64,000 bases of DNA from Nodosilinea sp. PGN35 (GTDB lineage Bacteria > Cyanobacteriota > Cyanobacteriia > Phormidesmidales > Phormidesmidaceae): the NCBI RefSeq assembly GCF_029109325.1, contig NZ_JAQKQJ010000005.1, positions 62,001 through 126,000 of the forward strand, read 5' to 3'. Positions within the stretch are counted from its first letter, which is position 1. Each line of letters starts with the position of its first letter. Of the stretch, positions 38,076 through 51,629 are shown one piece after another. A program made the translations under genes and the position numbers. Under the pieces are notes generated by a model that did no database searches, was not told the origin of the DNA, and saw only the letters and a list, made by a program, of their open reading frames with translations.

Positions 38076-39635
38076 TTGCGGCTAAAGCAGCTTTTTACTG
38101 GGGTAGTTGGGGTGGCTGGGGTGTGCCTGTTTGGCAGCCTACCGGCCAAGGCCAGCGCACGGCTACAGGCCTGGGAATTTGACAGCAGCCAAAACCGCCT
38201 AGTGTTTACGACTGAGGGTGGGGTAGAGCCGCTGGTCAGCTGGCTCACCGAGCCCCAACGGCTGGTGATCGATCTGCCCGGCATCGTGCCCGAAGCAGCC
38301 CTGGGCGATCAGTTTGTTGGTGGGGCGGTGGCAGCGGTGCGCATCACGCGGGCCGATGCCCACACCACCCGCATGGTGCTAGAGCTCAACCCCAACTATC
38401 CCCTTGACCCCAGGCAGGTGAAAGTGTGGGGCCTCACCAGCCAGCAGTGGGTGGTGCAGCTGCCGGGTTCGACAGCGGCGATCGCCCCCGCTGACGGCCT
38501 GAGCATTCCCGAGTTTTCTAAAGCTGCCAGGGTTCGCCCCCTAACCGCAGTGGGAGCCGACCCGCTGCCGCCGCTGCTCAGTCGCAACCAGGTCACCACC
38601 GCCGCGGTCAGGGCCACCGCTACCGTCCTGCGCGGCGTTCAGACCACCGCAGAGGGCTTCTTTATTCCCACCGCTGGGGCCGCGCCCCAGATTCAGGTGT
38701 ACCGTACCCGCGACGCCAACCAGGCGCGGCAGATTGTCATTGACCTACTGGATGCCGCCATTGCCCCCGGCCTCACCCCCGAAGCGCTGCCCCAGGGCCG
38801 CTACGGCATCCACAGCTGGAGTCTGAGCCAGTTTGCCACCGCTCCCCCCGCCATTCGCCTGACCCTGACCCTCGATGGATTTAGCCCCGACTGGCAAATC
38901 ACCCCCCTGGCCAGCGGCGGCATTTGGATTACCCCGATTGGCATGGCCCCCAGTCAAATTGCGGTGCCACCGACTACTGTGGTGCTGCCGGTGCTCAACC
39001 CGGCAACCCCGCCGCCCATCGCCCAACCCCATCCGGCGGCGGCTGTCCCAGCGCCCGCCATCCGGCCTGCCCCCAACCTAGCCCCGCGGGGGCAGATCCT
39101 GGTCATGCTCGACCCCGGCCACGGCGGCGTCGATCCGGGAGCCGTCGGCATCGGCGGCCTACAAGAAAAAGGAGTAGTGCTGGCGGTGGCCCAGCACACG
39201 GCGGCAGCGTTGCAGGCCCAGGGCATTGCGGTACAGATGACCCGCCAGGGCGATCAAACCGTTGACTTGCAGCCTCGCGCCGATATGGCTACAGCAGCGC
39301 AGGCCGCAGTCTTTGTCAGCATCCACGCCAACGCGGTGAACATGCAGCGCCCAGAGGTCAACGGGCTGGAAACCTACTACTATTCCGAGGCTGGCCAGGT
39401 GCTGGCGACGGCCCTCCAGCGCCAGGTGCTGAGCACCATGGCGATGAACGATCGCGGCGTGCGTCAGGCCCGATTTTTGGTACTGCGCCGCACCGCTATG
39501 CCCGCCGCACTGATCGAAATTGGCTTTGTTACCGGTGCCATCGATGCCCCTAAACTGCGTGACCCCCGCTGGCAGGCGCAGATGGGCCAGTCCATTGCCC
39601 AGGGAATTATTAATTATCTAAGCGGGCGACCGTAG
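38076..39635 (+). CDS. amiC: N-acetylmuramoyl-L-alanine amidase with AMIN domain
   Basis: About 519 aa from TTG 38076, chosen because GGGGAG lies ten bases upstream; TTG 38058 in the same frame is possible. A signal peptide (FTGVVGVAGVCLFGSLPAKASA) is followed by an AMIN targeting domain (about 30-130), a long Ala/Pro linker and an amidase_3 Zn domain at the C-terminus (about 340-519). Zn-site motifs are DPGHGGVDPGAVG, SIHANA and LIEIGF. The enzyme cleaves septal peptidoglycan cross-links; in filamentous cyanobacteria AmiC-type enzymes make nanopores between cells. A second domain resembling AMIN may lie between residues 180 and 300. Confidence 0.93.
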   Translation: MRLKQLFTGVVGVAGVCLFGSLPAKASARLQAWEFDSSQNRLVFTTEGGVEPLVSWLTEPQRLVIDLPGIVPEAALGDQFVGGAVAAVRITRADAHTTRMVLELNPNYPLDPRQVKVWGLTSQQWVVQLPGSTAAIAPADGLSIPEFSKAARVRPLTAVGADPLPPLLSRNQVTTAAVRATATVLRGVQTTAEGFFIPTAGAAPQIQVYRTRDANQARQIVIDLLDAAIAPGLTPEALPQGRYGIHSWSLSQFATAPPAIRLTLTLDGFSPDWQITPLASGGIWITPIGMAPSQIAVPPTTVVLPVLNPATPPPIAQPHPAAAVPAPAIRPAPNLAPRGQILVMLDPGHGGVDPGAVGIGGLQEKGVVLAVAQHTAAALQAQGIAVQMTRQGDQTVDLQPRADMATAAQAAVFVSIHANAVNMQRPEVNGLETYYYSEAGQVLATALQRQVLSTMAMNDRGVRQARFLVLRRTAMPAALIEIGFVTGAIDAPKLRDPRWQAQMGQSIAQGIINYLSGRP

Positions 39636-39793
39636 GGGGAGAGCAGGTGTAGTTTTTGGATTTTGGACTGGCGATTTTGGCAGGTGTGCCCTTCCTGAGC
39701 AACAGCAAGCTGAACGTGGCGCTATCTCCAGCAAGTTCTGGCTAGAGTGGCAATGGCTATGTAGCCAGAGTCACCTGGGCTAGGACATCCAGA

Positions 39794-39823
39794 AACGTTT
39801 GAACCTTCAAGCGTTGGAACGTA
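39794..39823. repeat. Degenerate palindrome, GTTTGAACGTT family copy 3
   Basis: 39802-39823 matches the 22-bp palindrome at 22405-22426 at 18 of 22 positions by my alignment, and the overlapping 39794-39815 forms an inverted repeat (AACGTTTGAA...TTCAAGCGTT, one mismatch). Located between the convergent amidase and antiporter genes. Confidence 0.7.
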
Positions 39824-39834
39824 TCGAGGCCCGG

Positions 39835-39862
39835 CCAAAATCCAAAATCCAAAATCCAAAAT
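39835..39862. repeat. Heptamer STRR: four perfect CCAAAAT units
   Basis: CCAAAAT occurs four times in tandem without a mismatch, ending six bases before the antiporter stop. Similar heptamers occur near 59381-59415. Confidence 0.9.
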
Positions 39863-39867
39863 TCACC

Positions 39868-41934
39868 TCAGGCTCGTTTGGCGATCGCCGCCGGAAAATT
39901 GACAATGATCATGTTGGTTTCCCAGTTGGCGCGGGTAATGGCTTCGGGCTCGCGGCCTAGGGCGGGCTGCCCCACAGAGTAGGTGCTAGCGATTAAAATC
40001 AGCAGCGTGTTGGGCTGAACGAGTTCCGATACCCGTTTGACGGTGTTGCCCTGCACCGGCTGCACGGCAATGTTGGTGTCTTGGAGGAGGGCAGTGAGCT
40101 GGCGATCGCGCCCGGAGCCAGTAGTCATTTGAATCACCTGGAGGGGAGCCTTCAGCTCCTCCGCCAAGCACTGGGCCACAGTCAAAGTGCTCTTAATATG
40201 ACCCAGTGCCCGTCCGCCAGTAATGGCAAACAGCACCCGTTCGGTATTTTCAATGGGCTGGGGAAAACGGCTGATCAGCACGGGAATAGTGGCCGATCGC
40301 ACGATGGTATCGATCACACTGCCGAAAAAATTCTCGCGATAGGTCGAAAACCCCTTCCAACCGCAGATCAGCAGATCGGCCTGGCGTTCTTGAATGGTTC
40401 GCAACACCCCCCAGGCGATGGAGTCGTCGATGCGGCCAATGGTTTCCACCGGGATGGCGGCGGCGTGGGCAATGGTCTCGGCGGTCTCTAGCAGTCGGCC
40501 TTGGCGAATTTTTTCGGCCTCGGCAATGGGCTGATTGCGATCGGGCAGCACATGCAGAGGCAGCAGCGTGCCGCCGGTACGCTGGGTCAAAATAATGGCC
40601 AGCTGCAACAGATTGTCTTCGGTGTTAGGGTTAGCCACCGGAATCAGCACCCGCTTACCTAAGGCCAGCAGCGTCGCCTCCCCAGCGACCTCAGTGCCGC
40701 CGCTCACCTCCGCAGCGACTTCGCCTTGCAGCTGTGCCCCCCAGCGGGAGACCACCCAGGGCGACAGCACGCAGCTGACCAAAATCATGGCAATAATGGC
40801 ATTCACCACCAGCTCGTCCACCAGGCCAATATCGAAGGCAATGGTAATGGCCGCCAGGGTAGAGGCCGCCTGGGCCATCGACAGACCAAACATCACCATA
40901 GCGCTGGGAAATGACCAGTTAAACCAGCGGGCCGATGCCCAGGCGGCCACCAGCTTGCTGGCTAGCTCGACCACCACAATAATTACTGCGATCAGCAGTC
41001 CCTGGGGCTCGCGCACCAGAATCAGCGGATCCACCAGCATGCCCACAGAGATTAAAAAGATGGGTACAAACAGCGTGTTGCCAATAAACTGCACCCGGTT
41101 CATCAGCGGGCTGAGGCGGGGGATAATTTGAGTGATCGCCACCCCCGCCAGAAACGCCCCGACAATGGGTTCAATCTCAATTAAGCTAGCCAGATACGAC
41201 GCCACAAACAGGGTGGCTAGCACAAAGGTGAACTCCGCTCCTTCATCGTGACCAAATTTTTTGAAAAACCAGCGGCCCAGCTTGGGTACCCCCCACAGCA
41301 CCGCAACGGTATAAACAGTCAGAGCCGGGATCAAAAACAGCCAGAACCCCAGGGTTAGATTGCCCTGGTCGGCCTTGACTACCACCGCCAGTACCAGCAG
41401 GGCCAGCACATTGGTGATCAGCGTGCCCCCCAGGGTGGCAATAGACGAGGGATGGCGCATAATACCCAGCTTGGTCAGCACGGGCAGCGCCACTAGGGTG
41501 TGGGAGGCCAGACAGGAGGCCACCAGCACCGACGCCCAAAAGCCGTAACCCAGGGACATCATAGCCCCGGTACCCAGCAGCATTGGCACCAAAAAAGTCG
41601 CCAGGCCAAAAATGATCGGCTTGTCGGCGTCTTTTTTTAGATCGTCCAGGCTGGTTTCTAGACCGCCCAGGAACATCAAAAATAAAAGCCCTACGGTACC
41701 CAACAGCACGATGGTAGGGTCGCGGTCTAAAATGCCCAGGCCGTGAGGGCCAACCACCACCCCGGCTAAGATCAAGCCAATGATGCCCGGCAGCCGCAGG
41801 CGCTCGACCAGCAGGGGGGCCACCAGCATGATGGCCAGAATAGTTAAGAAGATGGCTACCGGGTCGGTGATGGGTTCTTCAAGAATTTGGGCTAGAGGCC
41901 CGGCGGCATAGTAGTTGAACCCAGTGTGAATCAT
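39868..41934 (-). CDS. CPA2 cation:proton antiporter with C-terminal UspA-like domain
   Basis: 688 aa from ATG 41934 (or 699 aa from the upstream ATG 41967). About twelve membrane helices (residues 30-410) have the CPA2 pattern (LPGIIGLILAGVVVGPHGLGIL; ASHTLVALPVLTKLGIM). A cytoplasmic universal-stress-protein-like region (about 450-688, VLIPVANPNTEDNLLQLA) replaces the TrkA-N domain found in Kef proteins. The family exchanges Na+ or K+ for H+; the exact cation is unknown. No KefF-like partner is adjacent. Confidence 0.9.
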   Translation of the reverse strand: MIHTGFNYYAAGPLAQILEEPITDPVAIFLTILAIMLVAPLLVERLRLPGIIGLILAGVVVGPHGLGILDRDPTIVLLGTVGLLFLMFLGGLETSLDDLKKDADKPIIFGLATFLVPMLLGTGAMMSLGYGFWASVLVASCLASHTLVALPVLTKLGIMRHPSSIATLGGTLITNVLALLVLAVVVKADQGNLTLGFWLFLIPALTVYTVAVLWGVPKLGRWFFKKFGHDEGAEFTFVLATLFVASYLASLIEIEPIVGAFLAGVAITQIIPRLSPLMNRVQFIGNTLFVPIFLISVGMLVDPLILVREPQGLLIAVIIVVVELASKLVAAWASARWFNWSFPSAMVMFGLSMAQAASTLAAITIAFDIGLVDELVVNAIIAMILVSCVLSPWVVSRWGAQLQGEVAAEVSGGTEVAGEATLLALGKRVLIPVANPNTEDNLLQLAIILTQRTGGTLLPLHVLPDRNQPIAEAEKIRQGRLLETAETIAHAAAIPVETIGRIDDSIAWGVLRTIQERQADLLICGWKGFSTYRENFFGSVIDTIVRSATIPVLISRFPQPIENTERVLFAITGGRALGHIKSTLTVAQCLAEELKAPLQVIQMTTGSGRDRQLTALLQDTNIAVQPVQGNTVKRVSELVQPNTLLILIASTYSVGQPALGREPEAITRANWETNMIIVNFPAAIAKRA

Positions 41935-42304
41935 AGCCACCCATTGATTTGCGTGTTGCACCACCATTGCAACATCCCCAGGCTTCAGGGCTCAATCTTC
42001 CCTAGGGGATAGATGGCCCTGGGACTGAGCACCGGGGAGCAGAGTGGCGGCGCTGATCAAAGTTCTAATTATTCAACTTCAGAATACGCCTGCGGAGACA
42101 CGGTGTCTGCTGCTCTACCCCTTTTTTCATCGCTGGTTTACACGAACTGCTGCGGCCGGCCCAGCGCGATCGCTCGACAATTACCACACCCGCCAGGTCT
42201 ACTATCTGGCTGTGCTAGTGCTGACCCTGGGCTGCTGCTCTAGGCACTCCAACCGACCAGCGACAGCCGCAGCGATGATCAGCTGCTAACCGCCCGACCC
42301 GATC
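41935..42304. other. 370-bp region between antiporter and ccs1
   Basis: Upstream of the antiporter and past the end of ccs1 on the same strand. Two overlapping plus-strand open frames here (42013-42243 and 42044-42289) show no protein-like composition or ribosome-binding site, so I call nothing. Confidence 0.55.
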
Positions 42305-43696
42305 TCACTTCGATCGGCTCATCGAGGTCTGAGCCAGTTCAGCGCCTGTTGCATCGACCGGCAGTTCGGCCAGCAGCGCCAGCAGCTCACGCTCAAAGGC
42401 CACCTGGGCGCGGTTTGTTCTGCCGCCTACGTACACTGTGCCCGCCTGCGCCAGCGCCCACACCTGGGAGTGCGACACGTAGCTCATAATTACCCCCAGC
42501 ATCAGCAGGCCAAACCCCCCATACACTAGAGGAATCCCAGGGTCGGCCTTGATTTGCAGCCCCGTGCTGCCCACCACATCCACCAGCGTCAGCCTAAGGC
42601 CATTCACCTCCGCCGCCATACCTTTGCGCACGGTGGAAATGAGCTGTCCAGCGTTGTCGTAGATCAGCGCCGAGCCCTGGAGATCGCTGACCAGCAGGGT
42701 GACACCTTCACTCAGGTCAGGTTTCGTCGGCAGCCAGGTGCCCCAGAAGCGAGGCCCGTCGTTCTCGAGCGGCTGCATCGGCAGCTGCAGCACGGGGCTA
42801 TTGTTCAGCTGCACCTGCACCGCCGCAATGCCCCAGTCGGCCTGATACAGAGTCACACCCCGATGGCGCAGGGGTTGGTTGACAAAGATGGTCTTGCGAT
42901 CGATTTCATCTCCCGCTTGGTCTAGCACCGACAGATCAGAGTAAAACTGATCGATGTTGCCCTCAGGGGTGTAGTCAATCCAAAACCGGTTCACCCGCAC
43001 CGACCAATCTTTAGGAATTTGGGCCTCGGCCCAGGGGCCAGCATCAAAAACGTTGCGAATTTGAAAAGTCTCCCCGTTGGGCACAATTTCCTGGGCAAAA
43101 AACCCGGTCATAGCCCCAAAAATAGCTCCCGATAAAATCAGCAGCATGCTGGCGTGGACAACAATTGGGCCAATGCGCCCCACAATGCCTTTGCGTCCGT
43201 AGAGCTGATTGCCGGATTGAAACACCCGATAGCGCCGCTGGGTCAATTTTGTGGCCAGGGAGGTGAGATCAGTCTCCGATAGCTCAGCACTTAAAGCCAG
43301 CTTTTGAAACTGGCGGGGCTGAGTGTAATACTTCCACTTTTGCGCTGCCCCCAGCGCCGGAAACTGGCGAGTGAAGGTGCAGGCGGTTAGGCTGGCCCCA
43401 AACACCATCAGCAGCGCCAAAAACCACCAGGTGCGGTAGACGTGATCTAAGCCAATAGTGAGAATTACCTTCCAACTCAAAAATCCAAACAGAGCCGGAT
43501 CGGTGGGATAGTTAGTCTGGTAAAACTTCAGGGTCTGCCCCTGCTCGATGACTGTACCGCTGATGCTGAAGGCGGCGATCGCCAATAGCAGCACAATCGC
43601 CAGCCGCAAATCCGCCAGCAGCGGCAGCAGATCCTGTCGAAAATAGCGGCGCATCCCGTTCCAGGGATCCGGGTGGGGAGCTTCAGACGGGGTCAT
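42305..43696 (-). CDS. ccs1: Cytochrome c biogenesis protein Ccs1/ResB
   Basis: A 463 aa thylakoid protein of cytochrome c maturation system II. It has three N-terminal membrane helices (about 25-110), a large lumenal domain with [17 protein letters not shown] strands, and a last helix near 390-410 ([24 protein letters not shown]). With CcsA (not here) it ligates haem to apocytochromes such as f and c6. It follows ccdA by 40 bp on the same strand, so the two are co-transcribed. Confidence 0.94.
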   Translation of the reverse strand: MTPSEAPHPDPWNGMRRYFRQDLLPLLADLRLAIVLLLAIAAFSISGTVIEQGQTLKFYQTNYPTDPALFGFLSWKVILTIGLDHVYRTWWFLALLMVFGASLTACTFTRQFPALGAAQKWKYYTQPRQFQKLALSAELSETDLTSLATKLTQRRYRVFQSGNQLYGRKGIVGRIGPIVVHASMLLILSGAIFGAMTGFFAQEIVPNGETFQIRNVFDAGPWAEAQIPKDWSVRVNRFWIDYTPEGNIDQFYSDLSVLDQAGDEIDRKTIFVNQPLRHRGVTLYQADWGIAAVQVQLNNSPVLQLPMQPLENDGPRFWGTWLPTKPDLSEGVTLLVSDLQGSALIYDNAGQLISTVRKGMAAEVNGLRLTLVDVVGSTGLQIKADPGIPLVYGGFGLLMLGVIMSYVSHSQVWALAQAGTVYVGGRTNRAQVAFERELLALLAELPVDATGAELAQTSMSRSK

Positions 43697-43736
43697 AAAT
43701 ATCCCTCAAGACGGGTAGCCATAATGCCTAGAAAAC

Positions 43737-44480
43737 CTACACCAAACTGATCGGCAGCAGTCGAGATAGCAGCGAAAACACCCCAAACCCCAGCAGCAGA
43801 GCGCCGCTGGCCGGAGTCACCCAGCTCGACCACTGGCGCAAATCTAACAGCCGCTTAAGGGAAGCGGTGAAGGTGCCCGCCAGCACTAGCGGCGTTACGT
43901 AGCCCACGGCGTAGGCCAGCAGCAGCGCACTGCCCAGCACCGGATCTTGGGTAGTCGAGATCCAGGCCAGCAGGGTAGCCAGCACTGGCGTGCTACAGGG
44001 GGACGCCACAATCCCAAAGGTCAGCCCCAGGGCGTAGGCCCGCAGCCAAGGCGGTAGATTCAAGTTTTCGAAGGTGGGGCCAACGCCTGTTGGCAAAGCC
44101 AGGGGCACAATACCTAAAAGATTCAGCCCCATGGCGATCGCCACCAGACTGACCACAATCGGTAGGCCCCAGGCCACCTGACCGTAGACATAGCCAAAGA
44201 GTCCGGCAAATAGGCCTAGCAGCGCCAGGGTAGTGGCCAAACCAAGGGCAAAGGCGAGCGACCGGGCGATCGCGCCCCCTCGGCTTTCCTCTGAGTACCC
44301 CCCCATATAGCCCACCATAATTGGCAGCATTGACAGCAGACAGGGTGACAAACTGGTCAGCAACCCAGCCAGCCCCACCACCGACAGACTCACCCAAGAC
44401 ACCTGGGTGAGCTGGGCGTTGACCAGCTGATTGGCCCATTGGGCAAGTTCATAGAGAAAAAGCTGCAAGCTCTCAAACAT
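43737..44480 (-). CDS. ccdA: Cytochrome c biogenesis thiol transporter CcdA
   Basis: 247 aa from ATG 44480; an in-frame start at 44510 is less likely. Six membrane helices carry the pair of conserved cysteines in LSPCLLSMLP and ASPCSTPVLA that pass reducing equivalents across the membrane to keep the haem-binding CXXCH thiols reduced. It forms a system II pair with ccs1 immediately downstream. Confidence 0.94.
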   Translation of the reverse strand: MFESLQLFLYELAQWANQLVNAQLTQVSWVSLSVVGLAGLLTSLSPCLLSMLPIMVGYMGGYSEESRGGAIARSLAFALGLATTLALLGLFAGLFGYVYGQVAWGLPIVVSLVAIAMGLNLLGIVPLALPTGVGPTFENLNLPPWLRAYALGLTFGIVASPCSTPVLATLLAWISTTQDPVLGSALLLAYAVGYVTPLVLAGTFTASLKRLLDLRQWSSWVTPASGALLLGFGVFSLLSRLLPISLV

Positions 44481-44580
44481 TGCTGAGGGGATCAAACGCA
44501 AGAACCCCATCTATTGTAACAATCCTGCAACCCACTCTCAGTTTTTTACTGCCAGGCTTGAAGCAAGAGCATTGGTGCCA

Positions 44581-45780
44581 TCAGACAACCCGCAAGGGCA
44601 ACGGTTCCGCATCGCCCGTTTTCGACCACTGTCGCCGCAGAGGCACAGGTGCCTCCAGGTTAATTTCCCGTGCTGCCCTTACTAGCAGAGCCGCCGTTGC
44701 CAAACTGGCCACCATCGAGCTTCCCCCATAGCTCAACAGCGGAAAGGGCAACCCCGTTGTCGGCAGCAGGCCCGTAGCTACACCCATATTGAGCAGCGCC
44801 TGCCCCACCAGCAGCACCATCGCGCCCACCGCCACCAGGCGGTGCAGCGGTTGCCGCAGCCGCAGCGCCACCAGCAGCGCCAAGGAAGCATAGACACCCA
44901 AAACCGTCAGCAGCACCAGGCAACCCGCAAAGCCAAACTCCTCGGCAAACACCGCAAAGATAAAGTCAGTGTATTGAATCGGCAAAGAATACAGCTTTTG
45001 CTGAGACAGCCCAAAGCCCTGCCCCCAAAACCCACCCGACCCAATAGCCAGCAAACTCTGCACAAGCTGATAGCCCTGATCACCCGCATCGGCCCAAGGA
45101 TTCAGGAATGAGACAATGCGCTGGCGCTGGTAAGTCTTAAAACTAATACTCACCGTCGCAGCCAGTAGCCCTCCCCCGGCCGTTAGCAGCAGATGCAGGT
45201 AGGGCAACCCCGCAGCCAGAGCAATCAGCCACAGGGTCAACCCGCAGATAGCCGCCGTGCTGAGGTTGGGCTGCATCAGAATCAGCCCTAGGATGGCGAC
45301 AAAGATACCCAGCCAGGTGAACCGCGTTTGCCAGGTCAGCAGGGGCCAGCGCCCAAACAGCCGTGCTCCCTGCAAAACCAGGCAAGGCTTAATTAACTCC
45401 GAGGGTTGAATCATAAACGGCCCCAGAGGCAGCCAGCGGGTAGCCCCATTCACCGTTACCCCCAACGAAGGCACCAGCGTCAGACTCACCAGGCCAACCA
45501 AAACCAACAGGACAATACCTGACCCCTGAATCAAACGGTCTAGAGGGGTGCGAACAATGCGATTAAAAACTACCAGACCAATGACGACCCACAGCAGCTG
45601 CACCATTACATAGTGCAAGCCGTAGCCGTGCTCCGCCACCGCCACGGCATAGGAAGCCGAAAACAACACCAGCAGACCGGCCCCCAGCCAGACAAAGGTG
45701 AGCCACCGCAGCCATCGAGCTTCCGCTGACCACTGGGTCACCGTGGGGTCAATCCATGGAACGAATTGAGCAATGTTCAC
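44581..45780 (-). CDS. ftsW: FtsW/RodA-family lipid II polymerase
   Basis: About 399 aa from GTG 45780; a start at 45801 in the same frame is possible. About ten membrane helices. Family features include NGATRWLPLGPFMIQPSELIKP and the DFIFAVFAEEFGFAG segment. The order ftsW-ccdA-ccs1 on one strand is known from other cyanobacteria. No penicillin-binding partner is adjacent. FtsW is preferred over RodA by context, but the sequence alone does not settle it. Confidence 0.9.
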   Translation of the reverse strand: MNIAQFVPWIDPTVTQWSAEARWLRWLTFVWLGAGLLVLFSASYAVAVAEHGYGLHYVMVQLLWVVIGLVVFNRIVRTPLDRLIQGSGIVLLVLVGLVSLTLVPSLGVTVNGATRWLPLGPFMIQPSELIKPCLVLQGARLFGRWPLLTWQTRFTWLGIFVAILGLILMQPNLSTAAICGLTLWLIALAAGLPYLHLLLTAGGGLLAATVSISFKTYQRQRIVSFLNPWADAGDQGYQLVQSLLAIGSGGFWGQGFGLSQQKLYSLPIQYTDFIFAVFAEEFGFAGCLVLLTVLGVYASLALLVALRLRQPLHRLVAVGAMVLLVGQALLNMGVATGLLPTTGLPFPLLSYGGSSMVASLATAALLVRAAREINLEAPVPLRRQWSKTGDAEPLPLRVV

Positions 45781-45909
45781 CCTGCCACCCCACACGCCCA
45801 AGGGCTAAGTCTTTCAAGGGCCAAGTATAGCGGAGGGGGTAAAAAGTCGCTCAAGATTCTAAGGTTATTTTCACGGTTTTCGGCCGCGTCAACGAGTCGT
45901 AAAATACCC

Positions 45910-45948
45910 CAAAAATAACGGCAGGGCTAGCCCATGGGCCAACCCTGC
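45910..45948 (-). terminator. Terminator after apcC
   Basis: On the minus strand, GCAGGG pairs with CCCTGC (45943-45948 and 45921-45926) around the inner palindrome GCCCATGGGC, followed by GTTATTTTTGG. It lies about 65 nt past the apcC stop. Confidence 0.75.
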
Positions 45949-46011
45949 ACGTATCGCAGCCGTAAAAAAGTAGTAAAAATTTTTATTGGACGAGCCGCCG
46001 CAGTAGGAACG

Positions 46012-46215
46012 TTAGAGCAGGCCAGTGTTGGCTCCCTGCCGACCGGTGGCCAACTCAACCTTGACAATTTTGCCGCCCATTTTTTGAATGCGCTGCTGCT
46101 CTTTAAACCAGTTGTCGTAGGGCACCAGCTTAGTGAAAAACGTATTTTGTAGTTCCCGCTGGGTGCGAATCCTGGTCTGACTAGGAACACAAGCGGTGAT
46201 CTTAAACATGCGCAT
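46012..46215 (-). CDS. apcC: Allophycocyanin core linker Lc7.8 (ApcC)
   Basis: A 67 aa linker that caps and stabilises allophycocyanin trimers in the phycobilisome core. Start MRMFKITACVPSQT and the KMGGKIVKVELATGRQGANTGL end are those of the family (CpcD-like fold). AGGAGAG lies about ten bases upstream of the ATG. Last gene of the apc operon, 244 bp after apcB. Confidence 0.97.
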   Translation of the reverse strand: MRMFKITACVPSQTRIRTQRELQNTFFTKLVPYDNWFKEQQRIQKMGGKIVKVELATGRQGANTGLL

Positions 46216-46426
46216 GGCCGAAGCTCTCCTGCTATCTCATGGGACAGATATACACCAAATACAGGTTCAGAAGTGAAGTTTTGCCAAGGAAAACAACAGA
46301 TCTAGGCTGTACTGGTACAAGCACTTAAAAGCCAGAGTCGAAAGCCAATGCTATGGACAGCAGGAAGACAGTACAGCACAACCCAGTGTCCTAAACACTC
46401 GCCCCTGACTCTGGCCTAGGTTAGCC

Positions 46427-46441
46427 TTGGCCCTCGGCCAA
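46427..46441 (-). promoter_or_regulatory. Hairpin downstream of apcB
   Basis: TTGGCC and GGCCAA flank a 3-nt loop, 18 nt past the apcB stop, within the 244-bp apcB-apcC gap, which also holds GCCAGAGTC (46331-46339) and its complement GACTCTGGC (46407-46415). No T-run. It may cause partial termination or stabilise the abundant apcA-apcB message. Confidence 0.5.
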
Positions 46442-46459
46442 AGCATCCTGGATGAGCGA

Positions 46460-46945
46460 CTAGCTCAAGCCAGAGGAGATGTAGTCGAAGTAAACGCCCA
46501 TTTCCTTACCGGCGTCAGCGCCCACCAGGCTGGAGGTGACTTCCTTCATTGCTTGGATAGCGTTAACGGTAGCGCCGATGGGTACACCGAGGGAGTTGTA
46601 GGTTTCCTTCAGACCGTTCAGCACGCGCTCATCTAGGATGGAGGGATCTCCAGCCAGCATGGCGTAGGTGGCGTAGCGCAGGTAGTAGTCCAGGTCGCGA
46701 ATGCAGGCTGCATAGCGACGGGTGGTGTACATGTTGCCGCCGGGACGGGTGATGTCGGAGTACAGCAGGGACTTAGCCACAGCTTCTTTGACGATTTCAG
46801 CAGCGTTGGCGCTGATGGTGCTAGCGGCACGGACGCGCAGTTCGCCGGTCTGGAAATAAGCCTTGAGCTTATCGAGTGCTGAACTATCCAGGTACTTGCC
46901 CTGTACGTCAGAAGAATTAATTACAGAAGTAATTGCGTCTTGCAT
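46460..46945 (-). CDS. apcB: Allophycocyanin beta subunit
   Basis: A 161 aa phycobiliprotein that forms heterotrimers with ApcA. The chromophore cysteine is Cys81 ([15 protein letters not shown]), and Asn71 (GGNMYTTRR) is the conserved methylated asparagine position of beta subunits. 52 bp after apcA, same transcript. Confidence 0.98.
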   Translation of the reverse strand: MQDAITSVINSSDVQGKYLDSSALDKLKAYFQTGELRVRAASTISANAAEIVKEAVAKSLLYSDITRPGGNMYTTRRYAACIRDLDYYLRYATYAMLAGDPSILDERVLNGLKETYNSLGVPIGATVNAIQAMKEVTSSLVGADAGKEMGVYFDYISSGLS

Positions 46946-46997
46946 GATTTTTCCCTAAATGACCTTATTGAATTGACAACGCAACGCGGCAGCGAGC

Positions 46998-47483
46998 TTA
47001 GAGCAGCCCACCGACGACATAGTCGAAGTAAGCAGAAGCCTCAGAGGCATCTTCGCCAGAGAGCAGGCCAGAAGCAACTGATTTCAGGGCACGCACGCCT
47101 TCAGCCACACCAGCTAGGGGAGTTCCCAGAGAGTTGTACATCTCTTTGACGCCGACTAGACCAATTTCTTCGATGGGAGTCACGTCACCGGCTACTACGC
47201 CGTAGGTCACAAGCCGCAGGTAGTAGTCCAGATCCCGCAGACAGGTTGCGGTCATCTCTTCACCGTAGGCGTTACCGCCGGGAGACACGACATCGGGGCG
47301 GCGCTGAAAGAGTTGGCTACCGGCTTCCTTGACGATGCGCTCCCGAGACTCGGTAAGCACCTGGGCAATCCGCAGGCGACGCTCACCAGAGGTAACAAAG
47401 CCTTTGATACGATCTAGCTCACCGGGGCTGAGGTAACGGGCCTCAGCGTCGGCATTCACGATGGATTTCGTGACAATACTCAT
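46998..47483 (-). CDS. apcA: Allophycocyanin alpha subunit
   Basis: 161 aa. The phycocyanobilin cysteine is Cys81 ([15 protein letters not shown]) and the start [22 protein letters not shown] is typical. GGAGG lies eight bases before the ATG. Second gene of the operon after apcE, preceded by a 393-bp region that probably has its own promoter, in line with its much higher demand than ApcE. Confidence 0.98.
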   Translation of the reverse strand: MSIVTKSIVNADAEARYLSPGELDRIKGFVTSGERRLRIAQVLTESRERIVKEAGSQLFQRRPDVVSPGGNAYGEEMTATCLRDLDYYLRLVTYGVVAGDVTPIEEIGLVGVKEMYNSLGTPLAGVAEGVRALKSVASGLLSGEDASEASAYFDYVVGGLL

Positions 47484-47876
47484 TGATGGATTCCTCCGAA
47501 AAATATGACCAGATGATTGAAACTGGCATTTAAGGGTTCGGGGCCAGAGCTAACTCTATACAGAACCTCAGACCTGGCAGCCTTCCCGATTAATTGTCCG
47601 GTATTGCGTCAGCCTTCTTCAAAGCAGCGAAATATTTTGTAATAGTTTTCCTCAGTTTTGCTGAAGCCCGATGGCGACGCCATTACAGAGGTCGAGCCCA
47701 AACGACTCAACCCCAGAAAAACCATTCTTTGGCTCAATTTAGAACCCAGATTTAATATTTCGTTACCAAAACGGCCTTTGGCAATTCCGCAACAAACTTG
47801 CTACGCCTCTACACAAGTAGCCTAGGAATTAATGCCTCTGGAGAGTCGCTTTGCGGCAACTCTCCAGGGAGGCAGT
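47484..47876. other. apcE-apcA intergenic region
   Basis: 393 bp. It contains a hairpin right after apcE (listed separately) and AT-rich segments that could include an apcA promoter; I could not assign boxes. No gene seen. Confidence 0.55.
47838..47867 (-). promoter_or_regulatory. Perfect 9-bp hairpin after apcE
   Basis: CTGGAGAGT (47838-47846) and ACTCTCCAG (47859-47867) form a perfect 9-bp stem with a 12-nt loop, ten bases past the apcE stop. There is no T-run, so it may be an mRNA-processing or stability element separating apcE from apcA. Confidence 0.6.

Positions 47877-51629
<3,753 letters not shown>

Noticed and set aside
42013..42289. Two overlapping small plus-strand frames between the antiporter and ccs1
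   Set aside because: No ribosome-binding site, odd composition and no family resemblance.
46331..46415. GCCAGAGTC / GACTCTGGC pair in the apcB-apcC gap as a terminator
   Set aside because: The arms are 67 nt apart with no T-run; a shorter local hairpin (46427-46441) explains the site better.
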